A stretch of DNA of 64,000 nucleotides from Actinomycetes bacterium. GTDB lineage: Bacteria; Actinomycetota; Acidimicrobiia; Acidimicrobiales; RAAP-2. The DNA lies in the NCBI GenBank assembly GCA_021779735.1, contig JAJYAC010000001.1, positions 62,001 to 126,000 on the forward strand, given 5' to 3'. Position 1 is the stretch's first letter. Every line of letters starts with the position of its first letter. Shown here one piece after another: positions 46,329-55,442 of this stretch. The notes beneath the pieces are model-generated. The model was not told the DNA's origin, made no database searches, and was given only the letters and a program-made list of their open reading frames with translations. Position numbers and translations under genes: made by a program.

Positions 46329-47399
46329 TTGACCCTGCTCTCCGCGCTGCCCGAGAGTCTCGCCCAGACGTGGCCACCCTTCGTCCTCGTCGCGGGGCTC
46401 CTACTCGTCGGCGTTGCGGCGGCCGATGACGGCCTCTTCGAGGCTCTCGCATCGCGCATCGCCCGGGCGCACGCGTCCCAGCTGAGTGTCTTTAGCGCGA
46501 TGATGGGCCTCGTCGCCGTGGTCACCGTCATCGTGAACCTCGACACGTCGGTCGTCTTTCTCACCCCGATCTTGTTGCACGTCGCGCGCCGGCGCCAGGT
46601 ATCAGAAGTCGCCTACCTCTACGGGGCCGTGTTCATGTCTAACGCCGCGTCGCTCCTACTGCCGGGATCGAACCTCACCAATCTCCTCGTCCTGGCGTCG
46701 CGCCACACTCGCGGCGTCACGTTCGCCGCCACCATGGTCGCTCCGTGGGTGGCGGCGGTTCTCATCACGTGGGGCGTGCTCGCCTGGTGGCGCCGGGGCG
46801 ATTGGGGTGAGGGGCAGGCCAGCACCGAGCCGGCCGCGAGGCTGCGAGTTGGCGCCGGCGTCCTCGGCGTCGCCGCGGCGCTGACTCTCATGCTCCTCAC
46901 CGCCAGCCCGGCGCTGGCGGTGCTGGGGGTGGGAATCCTCGTGAGCGGCGTGCACGTCGTGCGCCGTCGATTCTCGGCGCGCCACGCGATCGACGCCCTC
47001 AGCCCGCTCACCCTCGTAAGCCTGTTCGTCCTCGCGCTCGTGCTCGGAGCGCTCGCGCGACTCTGGCACGGTCCCCAAGCGCTGCTGGGGGGCGTCGGCG
47101 CGTGGGGTGCGAGCGCGCTGGGCGCGGGGCTGGCCAATGTCGTCAACAACTTGCCGGCCGCGGTGGTGTTGTCGGCTCACCCGCCGGCGCACCCCTACGC
47201 GCTGCTGATCGGACTCGACCTCGGACCCAATCTCACGATCGTCGGGGCGCTCTCGGCGGTGCTGTGGCTGCGCGTGGCCCGCGCGCAGGGCGCCCGCCCC
47301 TCGCCGGCGACGTACAGTCGCGTGGGCCTCGCACTGGTGCCACTGTCACTCGCCGGCGCGCTCGGCGCGCTCTACCTGGTCACGCCGGGTTCCTTCTAG
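46329..47399 (+). CDS. ArsB/SLC13-like permease
   Basis: Probable TTG start with AGGAG; VIVNLDTSVVFLTPILL, LLPGSNLTNLLVL, LDLGPNLTIVGALSAVLW; start uncertain. Confidence 0.75.
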   Translation: MTLLSALPESLAQTWPPFVLVAGLLLVGVAAADDGLFEALASRIARAHASQLSVFSAMMGLVAVVTVIVNLDTSVVFLTPILLHVARRRQVSEVAYLYGAVFMSNAASLLLPGSNLTNLLVLASRHTRGVTFAATMVAPWVAAVLITWGVLAWWRRGDWGEGQASTEPAARLRVGAGVLGVAAALTLMLLTASPALAVLGVGILVSGVHVVRRRFSARHAIDALSPLTLVSLFVLALVLGALARLWHGPQALLGGVGAWGASALGAGLANVVNNLPAAVVLSAHPPAHPYALLIGLDLGPNLTIVGALSAVLWLRVARAQGARPSPATYSRVGLALVPLSLAGALGALYLVTPGSF

Positions 47400-47446
47400 A
47401 CCCGCGCCGAACGAGCGCGAGGGCGCCGGTAACGTGGTGAGAACCC

Positions 47447-48082
47447 ATGGACACCGCCTGGTATCGCGCCCTCAACCACTTCGCCCGCCACAGCGCGTGG
47501 CTGCACCCCGTGATGAAGCTCGCGGCCCTCGACGGCGTGGGGCTCTTCGGCGTCCTCGTCCTGGTCGCGTGGTGGTACGCGCGAGCGAGCGAGCGCGCCA
47601 CGCGCGCGATCGCGGCCGTCGGGTGGACGGCGATTGCGACGTTACTCGCGGTGTGGGTGAATCAGCTCCTCGTCACGGTGGTGGCTCGACCCCGACCGTT
47701 CCTCGCGGTGGCCCACGCCGAGGTTCTCGTGACGCGCTCGCACGACTACTCCTTCCCCTCGGACCACGCCGTGGCCGCGGGCGCGGCCACGATGGGACTG
47801 TGGATCGTCTCTCGCTACGCGCCCTACGCGCGCCGCCTCGCGATCACGTCTACGATCCTCGCCCTGATCGTCGCGTTCGCGCGCGTCTACGTCGGCGTGC
47901 ACTACCCCGGTGACGTCGCCGCGGGCCTCGCGGTGGGCGCAGTGGTGACGATTCTCGGCTGGTGGGCGCTCGGGGGTCCCCTCACGTCCCTCGCCGGTCT
48001 CCTGGCCCGCTCGCGGCTTCGACCCCTCGTGTTGCGCGACGCCCCTCGCGCGTCGCGCAGCTCGAGTCCCGTCGAACGCTAG
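47447..48082 (+). CDS. PAP2-family phosphatase
   Basis: ARPRPF, YSFPSDHAVAAGA, RVYVGVHYPGDVAAG signature. Confidence 0.92.
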   Translation: MDTAWYRALNHFARHSAWLHPVMKLAALDGVGLFGVLVLVAWWYARASERATRAIAAVGWTAIATLLAVWVNQLLVTVVARPRPFLAVAHAEVLVTRSHDYSFPSDHAVAAGAATMGLWIVSRYAPYARRLAITSTILALIVAFARVYVGVHYPGDVAAGLAVGAVVTILGWWALGGPLTSLAGLLARSRLRPLVLRDAPRASRSSSPVER

Positions 48083-48095
48083 AGAAAGAGGACTC

Positions 48096-48872
48096 GTGAC
48101 GACCCCCGCACCTCCCACCGACGTGGCGAGCGAGGCGCCCGCGCCCCGCGCACCTCGTCGCGTCACCCGCGCGCTGACCCTGGCGCTCGCGGCCCTCGTC
48201 GTTCTCGCGGCGGGCTCGCTCTCGGCGCTCGCACTGAGACACCATGGCGCGCCGACGACGACGCTGGTGCGCGTCAGTGGCCTACCAGCCAACATCTCGA
48301 CCTCAACGGCCAATCTCATGCAGCTCTCACCGGTGCCAGCGCACGCGGCACCCGACTTCACCCTCGTCGACCAGAACGGTCGGACTCTGTCGTTGACGAG
48401 CTTTCGCGGGCGAGTGGTCGTGCTCGAGTTCATGGACCCCCACTGCATCGACATCTGCCCGCTCGTCTCTCAGGAGTTCATCGACGCCTACCACGACCTG
48501 GGCAAGACGGCAACGAGAGTGGTCTTCCTCGCGGTCAACGTCAATCAATACTTCGCGAGCCCGGCCAACATGATGACCTTCTCGCGCGCGCACTCTCTCA
48601 CCACGATCCCCTCGTGGCACTTCCTGACCGGAGCGACGGCGGCACTTGAGCGTGTGTGGAGCGACTACGGCATCGACGTCATCGCGAAGAGTCCCCGAGC
48701 GGACATCGTGCACACGTCCGCGCTCTACGTGATCGACCCCCAGGGCCGTGAGCGATTCATCGCCTCACCGGTCGTCGAGCACCGCGCGAGCGGCGCCTCG
48801 TACTTGCCCGCCAACATCCTCACGGCTTGGGGTCAGGGCATCGCGACGCTCGCTCGCGACGTCCTCAAGTAG
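48096..48872 (+). CDS. SCO1/SenC-family thioredoxin-like membrane-anchored protein
   Basis: N-terminal TM; FRGRVVVLEFMDPHCIDICPLVSQEF (CxxxC motif). Confidence 0.85.
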   Translation: MTTPAPPTDVASEAPAPRAPRRVTRALTLALAALVVLAAGSLSALALRHHGAPTTTLVRVSGLPANISTSTANLMQLSPVPAHAAPDFTLVDQNGRTLSLTSFRGRVVVLEFMDPHCIDICPLVSQEFIDAYHDLGKTATRVVFLAVNVNQYFASPANMMTFSRAHSLTTIPSWHFLTGATAALERVWSDYGIDVIAKSPRADIVHTSALYVIDPQGRERFIASPVVEHRASGASYLPANILTAWGQGIATLARDVLK

Positions 48873-49281
48873 GTCCGAGCGCCAGTCCCATCTCCTCGAG
48901 CAGGGCCCGCACGCGCCGATCGATCTCCTCGACGATGGGCCGCGCCTCTTCCACTGTGAGGCCCCGGGGATCGTCGAGTTCCCAGTCGAGGTAGCGAGTC
49001 CCGGGAAAGTACGGACACGCGTCGCCACAGCCCATCGTGATGACGACGTCCGCCTCGCGGGCCAGTTCGTTCGTGAGTGGCTTGGGGAACTCGCGCGACG
49101 TGTCAAGTCCACGCTCCTCTAGCAGGGCGATCACCGACGGGTTGAGCTCGCTGCCCGGCTCCGACCCGGCGCTGTAGACCGCGACTCGTCCAGCGCCGTA
49201 GTGCTCGAGCAAGACCCGACCGGCGAGGCTGCGCCCGGCGTTGTGCACGCACACGAAGAGGACGACGGGAGTATCACTCAT
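48865..49281 (-). CDS. arsC: Arsenate reductase, low-MW phosphatase type
   Basis: MSDTPVVLFVCVHNAGRSLAGRVLLEHYG; VVITMGCGDACPYFPGTRYLDWELDDPRG. Confidence 0.92.
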   Translation of the reverse strand: MSDTPVVLFVCVHNAGRSLAGRVLLEHYGAGRVAVYSAGSEPGSELNPSVIALLEERGLDTSREFPKPLTNELAREADVVITMGCGDACPYFPGTRYLDWELDDPRGLTVEEARPIVEEIDRRVRALLEEMGLALGPT

Positions 49282-50357
49282 GAGAAACCTTCTGACTTGG
49301 GAAAGTATCGACGAGCCCACAGCGACACGTAGACCAGTCCGACGAGAACCGGCACTTCGATGAGAGGGCCCACGACGCCCGCGAGCGCCTCGCCACTCGT
49401 GACGCCAAAGACCCCGATGGCCACGGCGATCGCCAGCTCGAAGTTGTTACCCGCGGCGGTGAAGGCGAGCGTCGCGCTGCGCGCGTAACCCAAGCCCAGC
49501 GCGCGACCCGTCACGAGGGCGCCACTCCACATGAGGGCGAAGTAGGCGAGCAGGGGCACGGCGATGCGCGCGACGTCGCCAGGGTGAGAGGTGATGGTCT
49601 TACCCTGGAGGGAGAAGAGCACCACGATGGTAAAGAGCAGGCCGTAAAGCGCAAAGGGGGCCAGACGCGGCAGCACTCGAGCCTCGTAGTACTCGCGCCC
49701 CCGCGCGCGCTCGCCGAGCACGCGCGTAAGAAAGCCCGCCACCAAGGGAATACCAAGGTAGATGAGAACCGAACCCGCAATGCGAGCCATCGACAGGTGC
49801 AGGTCGGTCGTTTTTAGACCGAGCCAGCCGGGCAGCACCTGCAGGTAGAAGTAGCCCAGCGCGGCGAAGGCCAGGACCTGAAAGAGCGAGTTCAGCGCCA
49901 CCAGCATCGCGCCGGCCTCGCGGTCGCCCCCCGAGAGGTCGTTCCAGATCAGCACCATCGCGATGCAGCGAGCCAGCCCCACGATGATCAGGCCCGTGCG
50001 ATAGGTCGGCAGGTCGTAGAGGAAGATCCAGGCCAGCGCGAACATCACGGCCGGTCCAATCACCCAGTTCAAGACGAGTGAGGACACCAGCAGGCGACGA
50101 TCGCGAGCCACAGCCCCGACTCTGTCGTAGCGCACGCGCGCGAGCACGGGGTACATCATCACGAGCAGTCCCACGAAGATCGGCAGTGACGTTCCCTGGG
50201 TCACCTGCACCGCCGAGAGGCGTGCGTTGAGACCGGGGATCACGCGACCCGAGGCGAGTCCGAGCGCCATGGCCGCGAGGATCCACACCGGCAAGTACCG
50301 ATCGAGGAAGGACAGGCGCCGTGCGACGGGCGCGGGGGCAGCAGTAGTGACGGGCAC
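49278..50357 (-). CDS. acr3: Arsenite efflux transporter, Acr3 family
   Basis: RCIAMVLIWNDLSGGDREAGAMLVALNSLFQV; FTAAGNNFELAIAVAIGVFGVTSGEALAGVVGPLIEVPVLV. Confidence 0.95.
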   Translation of the reverse strand: MPVTTAAPAPVARRLSFLDRYLPVWILAAMALGLASGRVIPGLNARLSAVQVTQGTSLPIFVGLLVMMYPVLARVRYDRVGAVARDRRLLVSSLVLNWVIGPAVMFALAWIFLYDLPTYRTGLIIVGLARCIAMVLIWNDLSGGDREAGAMLVALNSLFQVLAFAALGYFYLQVLPGWLGLKTTDLHLSMARIAGSVLIYLGIPLVAGFLTRVLGERARGREYYEARVLPRLAPFALYGLLFTIVVLFSLQGKTITSHPGDVARIAVPLLAYFALMWSGALVTGRALGLGYARSATLAFTAAGNNFELAIAVAIGVFGVTSGEALAGVVGPLIEVPVLVGLVYVSLWARRYFPKSEGFS

Positions 50358-50362
50358 GCGCC

Positions 50363-50722
50363 TTAGAAGCTCAAGACAGCCGCGGCCTCGTGACCCCAGC
50401 GCAAGAAGACGTCACGAGCGAAGTCGAGTCGCAGTCCGCGCTCCACGAGGGCGGATTCGACGTCGTTGGCCCGTGCGACGTTCACGCAGGCCCCCACCAC
50501 CACGCCGTGACCGATCAGTTCGTCGATCGCCTCGCGGAAAGCCTCGCGGGTTTCACCGTCGTCTCGTGCCGAGAGCACGGCCTGGGCCGGGCCAAAGACG
50601 AACACCTCGATCTCCACACCCGCGTCGGGCGCCGCCTGGCGCATGCGCTCGCTCACGCTCACGCCCACGCGCAGCGACGCGTCGTCGTCGTGAAAGATCA
50701 TCACCGCGGTCTTGGCCATCAC
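50363..50722 (-). CDS. DsrE-family protein
   Basis: 119 aa; VEIEVFVFGPAQAVLSA, IDELIGHGVVVGACVNVARA. Confidence 0.82.
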   Translation of the reverse strand: MMAKTAVMIFHDDDASLRVGVSVSERMRQAAPDAGVEIEVFVFGPAQAVLSARDDGETREAFREAIDELIGHGVVVGACVNVARANDVESALVERGLRLDFARDVFLRWGHEAAAVLSF

Positions 50723-50773
50723 GGTCTCCTGTCGTTTCTCTTCATCGTAATTCGACGATAGCCGATACAGTGC

Positions 50774-51094
50774 CTAGAGCGAGCCGAGGGCCGCCTTCAG
50801 CGCCGCGAGCGCCGCGACGTTCACGCAGTACGACGTGCGCACGCCCTCGATCTCACCCTGAATGAGTCCGGCGTCGCGCAACACCCGCAAGTGCTCAGAG
50901 ACGGTGGACTGCGCGAGGGGGAACTGCGCGGCGAGGTCCCCCGTCACGCACGTGTGCCTCTCGCTGAGCAGGCGCACGATGCGCAAGCGCACGGGATGCC
51001 CAAGCGCCTTGGTCATGGTGGCGACCTGATCGTCGCTGAGCGCCTCAATCGTCGTCGCGTCGGGTTCAACGCACTTCTGGGGCGCGGTACTCAC
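50774..51094 (-). CDS. arsR: ArsR-family regulator
   Basis: 106 aa; ALGHPVRLRIVRLLSERHTCVTGDLAAQFPLAQSTVSEHLRVLRDAGLI. Confidence 0.92.
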   Translation of the reverse strand: MSTAPQKCVEPDATTIEALSDDQVATMTKALGHPVRLRIVRLLSERHTCVTGDLAAQFPLAQSTVSEHLRVLRDAGLIQGEIEGVRTSYCVNVAALAALKAALGSL

Positions 51095-51098
51095 GCCT

Positions 51099-51662
51099 TC
51101 ACTGTAGAGGCGTGTCGGCCACGAGGCCGCGCGCGAGGATCGCCTCGACGATGGCCCCGGCAGCGTCGTCGGGCGTCGAGGAGATCGTCACCCGGACCTC
51201 TGGCTCGAGGGGTGCCTCGTAGGGCGAGTCGATGCCGGTGAAGTTCGCGAGTCGTCCCTCGCGCGCCGCGCGGTAGAGGCCCTTGGTGTCGCGGGCCTCG
51301 GCGACTTCGAGGGGCGTGTCGACGTGGACTTCGATGAAGGTGCCCGGGTGAAAGAGATCTCGCGCGTACTGGCGACCCTCGCGAAAGGGTGAGATCGCCG
51401 CGACGATGACGACGAGGCCGGCGTTGACCATAAGCCGGGTCACCTCGCTGATGCGCCGGATGCTCTCGACGCGGTCGGCGTCGGTGTAGGCGAGGTCGCG
51501 ATTGAGCCCGCGGCGCACGTCGTCGCCGTCGAGGTTGTAGACGAGCACGCCGGCGTCGCGCAACCGGGCCTCGACGAGGGCGGCGATGGTCGACTTGCCC
51601 GCCCCCGAGAGCCCCGTGAACCAGACAACGAAGCCGTGGCGGTCGTCTCTGGGCTGAGTCAT
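51099..51662 (-). CDS. cysC: Adenylylsulfate kinase
   Basis: FTGLSGAGKSTIAALVEARL, LDGDDVRRGLNRDLAYTDADR. Confidence 0.95.
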   Translation of the reverse strand: MTQPRDDRHGFVVWFTGLSGAGKSTIAALVEARLRDAGVLVYNLDGDDVRRGLNRDLAYTDADRVESIRRISEVTRLMVNAGLVVIVAAISPFREGRQYARDLFHPGTFIEVHVDTPLEVAEARDTKGLYRAAREGRLANFTGIDSPYEAPLEPEVRVTISSTPDDAAGAIVEAILARGLVADTPLQ

Positions 51663-51696
51663 CGCTTCACCGACACGGTTGCTCAGTGTAGAGCAG

Positions 51697-52698
51697 TCAT
51701 CGTCGCGTCATGCGGCCCAGCGCGCGCATGACGCGCACCGGATAGACGTTGCGCAGCGTCTCGAGGTCGGCCGTCGTGGCCCGCAGGTCCTCGCGCAGCT
51801 CACGCGACTGGGTGCGCAACGCCTCGTTGTCGACCTTGAGCGTCCCGATGATCGCGTCTCTCGTCGTCACGGCCTCGGTCAACTCCGCGACGAGCGTGCG
51901 GCGCTCTGCCAGGAGCACGTCCTCCCACCAGCCCGGAGGCGGGCAGGCTGAGCTGAACGCGTCGTGTCGCCCGACGAGGCCCTCGAGGTAGTGGGCGAGG
52001 TCCTCGATCTCCGAGGGGGCCTCGAGTCGTCGGTCGTCGCTCACGGGCGCCGTATTACGTCGAAGTTCGGGGTTCACGCGCGCGCGAGCCCCCACCACAT
52101 CCGCGCCGTCGGGCAATTCACCCCAGGCGCGCAGACTGGCCGTCAGTGACTCGAGCACCTCCTCGGGGTGCTCGACGAGGTCGCGGTACGTGCACACGTG
52201 CACGCGAAGGCCCGCGAGCCCGGCGAGCGCCGCGCGGTTGAAGGCCGACCACAGGGCCAGACCCGTCACCACCGGGATCGCGTCGCGTTTGGCGAGGGAC
52301 CAGGCCACCTGGAGGGGGTCGCGCACGATGAACACCGCGCACGGCTCGCTCGGCGCCGCGCGGCGCCACAACTCGAGCAGTAGCGACACCCGCGGATCCT
52401 TCATCACGAAGTGCGCCGAGTCGTAGAGGCTCGCGTAGAGGGCCCGAGCGCGCGCGAGGTAGTCCTCACTCACCCAGTTCGCCTCGAGCACGGGCGGGCT
52501 GTCCCAGCGGCCGCCGAAGTGCAGGAGAATCTCCTCGTTGAGTTCGACAATGGGCTGCTGCTCGAAGTAGCCCTCGGGATTGCCCTCATCGGCGGGCATC
52601 AGCGTGGCCTCGACGCCGGGTTCGAGACCGAGTCCGACCAGCGTGCCCGCGAGCGCGGACGTACCAGAGCGGTGCATGCCGAGGACCAAGATTCCCAC
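51697..52698 (-). CDS. Sulfotransferase-family protein
   Basis: ILVLGMHRSGTSALAGTL PAPS-binding-like loop; FVMKDPRVSLLLELW; coiled-coil C-terminus. Confidence 0.8.
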   Translation of the reverse strand: MGILVLGMHRSGTSALAGTLVGLGLEPGVEATLMPADEGNPEGYFEQQPIVELNEEILLHFGGRWDSPPVLEANWVSEDYLARARALYASLYDSAHFVMKDPRVSLLLELWRRAAPSEPCAVFIVRDPLQVAWSLAKRDAIPVVTGLALWSAFNRAALAGLAGLRVHVCTYRDLVEHPEEVLESLTASLRAWGELPDGADVVGARARVNPELRRNTAPVSDDRRLEAPSEIEDLAHYLEGLVGRHDAFSSACPPPGWWEDVLLAERRTLVAELTEAVTTRDAIIGTLKVDNEALRTQSRELREDLRATTADLETLRNVYPVRVMRALGRMTRR

Positions 52699-52707
52699 GC
52701 GAGAAAA

Positions 52708-53388
52708 CTACTCGCCGTCGAGGTCCCCGACGCGAGGCGTCACGGAGGCGTCCTTCGCCACCAGCGCCACAAAGCCCGATCCGTGTACGAGCCCGTCTCG
52801 CGCCGGAGACCTCGAGGGCGTTCCGGGAGGCTCGCGAAGCGCCGAGCGCCACGCGAGCACCTCCCAACCCGCGCTCGCCAGCATCGCGCCGAGCTCCTCG
52901 GCCGTGCGCAGGTGCGCGTGGCGGTAGAAGCGATGTCCCTCTCGCGCGGCTCGCGCGTAGGCCTCGCCCCACGCGCTGTCCAGGTCCACGGTGCCCACGA
53001 CGAGGCGCCCGTCGGGTCTCAGCACGCGGCGCGCTTCCTCGAGAGCCGCCCGGGGACTCGCCACGAAGCACAGGGTCATGATGAAGACGACAGCTCCCAC
53101 GCGGTGGTCGGCGAAGGGTAGGTGGTGCGCGTCGGCGCGCACCACGTGCACCCCGCGCTCGCGCGCGAACACGAGAGGGTTCCGCGCGCGATCGACGCCG
53201 ACCTCAACCCCCAGAGCCTGGGCGAAGCGCCCCGTGCCGACACCTACCTCGACGCGCGGTGACAAGCACGAGGCCACGAGGGGTGCGAGACAGTCCACCT
53301 CGAGACGAAAGACGTCGCTGCCCTCACGCGAGTCGTACCACGCGTCGTAGGCCTCCACGTGAGACTCGAAGGGATCGACGGCTCTCAC
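52708..53388 (-). CDS. Class I SAM-dependent methyltransferase
   Basis: GTG 53388 overlapping the upstream stop (GTGA); VEVGVGTGRFAQALG; ALEEARRVLRPDGRLVVGTV. Confidence 0.85.
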   Translation of the reverse strand: MRAVDPFESHVEAYDAWYDSREGSDVFRLEVDCLAPLVASCLSPRVEVGVGTGRFAQALGVEVGVDRARNPLVFARERGVHVVRADAHHLPFADHRVGAVVFIMTLCFVASPRAALEEARRVLRPDGRLVVGTVDLDSAWGEAYARAAREGHRFYRHAHLRTAEELGAMLASAGWEVLAWRSALREPPGTPSRSPARDGLVHGSGFVALVAKDASVTPRVGDLDGE

Positions 53389-54620
53389 CACCACACCAAG
53401 ACGAGAGCGAGGCTGAGGAGAAATAGCGCGTGCGAGGCGAGCACACCGACGCCAAAGCGCCACCCAAAGCGCCGACCTCCAAGGGCGAAAGCGACGCCAC
53501 ACTTGACGAGCGTGTTCGTCGTCATCGCGACGCCAATCGCCACCAAAGTCGCGTCGAGTCCGAGGGCGCCCTTGGTGTAGAGGGTCGCCGCCGTGAGCGA
53601 GCCACCGTGGGCGTCAGCCAGTCCCGCGGCTCCCACGGCGAACACCGCCCCCCGCGCGCCAAAGGCGTGCGCGCCCCAGCGTGCCAGAAACAGCGCGCCG
53701 GTGAGAATGACCGCGAGGACGAGGGCCGGCGTGAGTGTCACCACCCGTTGGCGCGCCGCAGGTGCCCCGGTCTCGGTGGTGCCTCGTGACCCACGACTTC
53801 CCAGCAGCGACACCGTCACCAGGGCCAAGGTCCCCACGAGCACTGGCGCCGCGAGTCGCCCGGCGAGCGACGGGCTGACGACAAAGAGAATGACACCCAG
53901 TTCGACGTAGGTCGCCGCACTCGCGATCTGCGCGCCGGCGAGGGCCGGGGCGAAGTTCGCTCCCGTGCGGCTCTCGCGCGCCATGGTCGCGGTGGCCGCG
54001 GTGGCCGAGACGAACCCGCCGGCCAGCCCCGTGGCGAGCAGGCCCCGCCGCTCGCCCAACGCGCGCACGGCGATGTATCCCACCCACGAGACACCGGTCA
54101 AGACGACGACGATCAACCAGATGCGCGACGGATTCAAGATCGCGTAGGGACCCACGCCGCGCCGTGGCAGCAGGGGCAAGATGACGAACGCACCGACGAG
54201 GAACTTGATGGCATCTTCCATTTCGACGTCACTGAGAACGTCCGAGACGAATCGATGCAGGCGCGTCTTGCTCATGAGCAGGACCACGATGGCGATGGCG
54301 AGCGCGGCCGCGAGTGCGGCGTCGTGGTAGCTCAGCACCCCGAGCAAGAAGGTCGCCATCGCCGCGACCTCGGTCGTCGTGCCGGGATCGGTCTCGTTCG
54401 TACGCCGGTAGCCCACGACCAACAGCCCCACGACGCCCGCCAACGCGACGACGACGGCCCCCTCACCGGCTTCGGTCGCCAACGTGCCCACCAGGGCGAG
54501 CAGGGCGAACGTGCGAATGCCGTAGGCCTGTCCGGCGCGACCACGGTAGCTGCGCTCGCGTTCGAGTCCCACGAGCAATCCGATCGCCAGGGAGTAGAGG
54601 TACGCGCTGAGGTGGCTCAC
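53385..54620 (-). CDS. MgtC/DUF4010-family membrane protein
   Basis: 411 aa; LAIGLLVGLERERSYRGRAGQAYGIRTFALLALVGTLA. Confidence 0.9.
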   Translation of the reverse strand: MSHLSAYLYSLAIGLLVGLERERSYRGRAGQAYGIRTFALLALVGTLATEAGEGAVVVALAGVVGLLVVGYRRTNETDPGTTTEVAAMATFLLGVLSYHDAALAAALAIAIVVLLMSKTRLHRFVSDVLSDVEMEDAIKFLVGAFVILPLLPRRGVGPYAILNPSRIWLIVVVLTGVSWVGYIAVRALGERRGLLATGLAGGFVSATAATATMARESRTGANFAPALAGAQIASAATYVELGVILFVVSPSLAGRLAAPVLVGTLALVTVSLLGSRGSRGTTETGAPAARQRVVTLTPALVLAVILTGALFLARWGAHAFGARGAVFAVGAAGLADAHGGSLTAATLYTKGALGLDATLVAIGVAMTTNTLVKCGVAFALGGRRFGWRFGVGVLASHALFLLSLALVLVWW

Positions 54621-54746
54621 GACGAGTCCCCCCTCGCGCGCGCCCCCGTGCGTCGTCGGCCCGACGGCTCCATAGGCGTGACGCTACCGCGTCGTCGCGC
54701 GAGCGTGGAAATGGACACGTGACCCACGCGGACCTAGGGTGAGTTC

Positions 54747-55442
54747 GTGGCCCCTCGTCGGTGGTTTTCCGTGGCGGCGGCGGTAGTGGTGATCGCCGCC
54801 GGCGCCTTCGCCGCGGGTTACCTCGCACACTCGGCGACGACCTCGACCACGTCTTCGACGTCGTCAACGAGCCTGAGTACGACGACGACCGCGCTAGAGC
54901 CCACGTGGGTCGCGACGTGGCCCACGGCCTCGAGTTCGCTGCGCTATCGCACCCCGAGCGCGGCCGCGCTGGGTTTCGCGCGCGCGGTGTTGCACATGGC
55001 CACCCCCCAGGCGCGAGCCTTCCAACAAGGTGACACGCGTTCGGGCGAAGTACCCATCGTCACGAGCCCGACGGGACCGGTCACGACAGTGCTCGTACGC
55101 CAGTTGACGAGCGACAACACCTGGTGGGTACTGGGGTCGGCCTGCGAGGCGGTGAACATCACCAGTCCCCACGCCCTCGACACGATCACCTCGCCGCTGA
55201 GTCTCTCGGGCGAGTCCACCGCCTTCGAAGCGGTCATCAACTACTCCCTCTACCAGGACAATGACGCGAAGGCCCTTGTCAGCGGCACGACGATGGGCGG
55301 CGCCAACGGCGTCATGGCGCCCTTTAAGAAGACGATCACCTTCGCGACGCCGACGCAGCGCTACGGAGTGCTCGTCGTCTACACGCTCTCGGCGAAGGAC
55401 GGCTCGGTGCTCGAAGCCTCAGCGATTCGCGTCGCGTTCTAG
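54747..55442 (+). CDS. Membrane-anchored protein with Gmad2-like immunoglobulin-type domain
   Basis: GTG start; N-terminal TM plus S/T-rich linker; C-terminal ITSPHALDTITSPLSLSGESTAFEAVINYSLY... Confidence 0.7.
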   Translation: MAPRRWFSVAAAVVVIAAGAFAAGYLAHSATTSTTSSTSSTSLSTTTTALEPTWVATWPTASSSLRYRTPSAAALGFARAVLHMATPQARAFQQGDTRSGEVPIVTSPTGPVTTVLVRQLTSDNTWWVLGSACEAVNITSPHALDTITSPLSLSGESTAFEAVINYSLYQDNDAKALVSGTTMGGANGVMAPFKKTITFATPTQRYGVLVVYTLSAKDGSVLEASAIRVAF

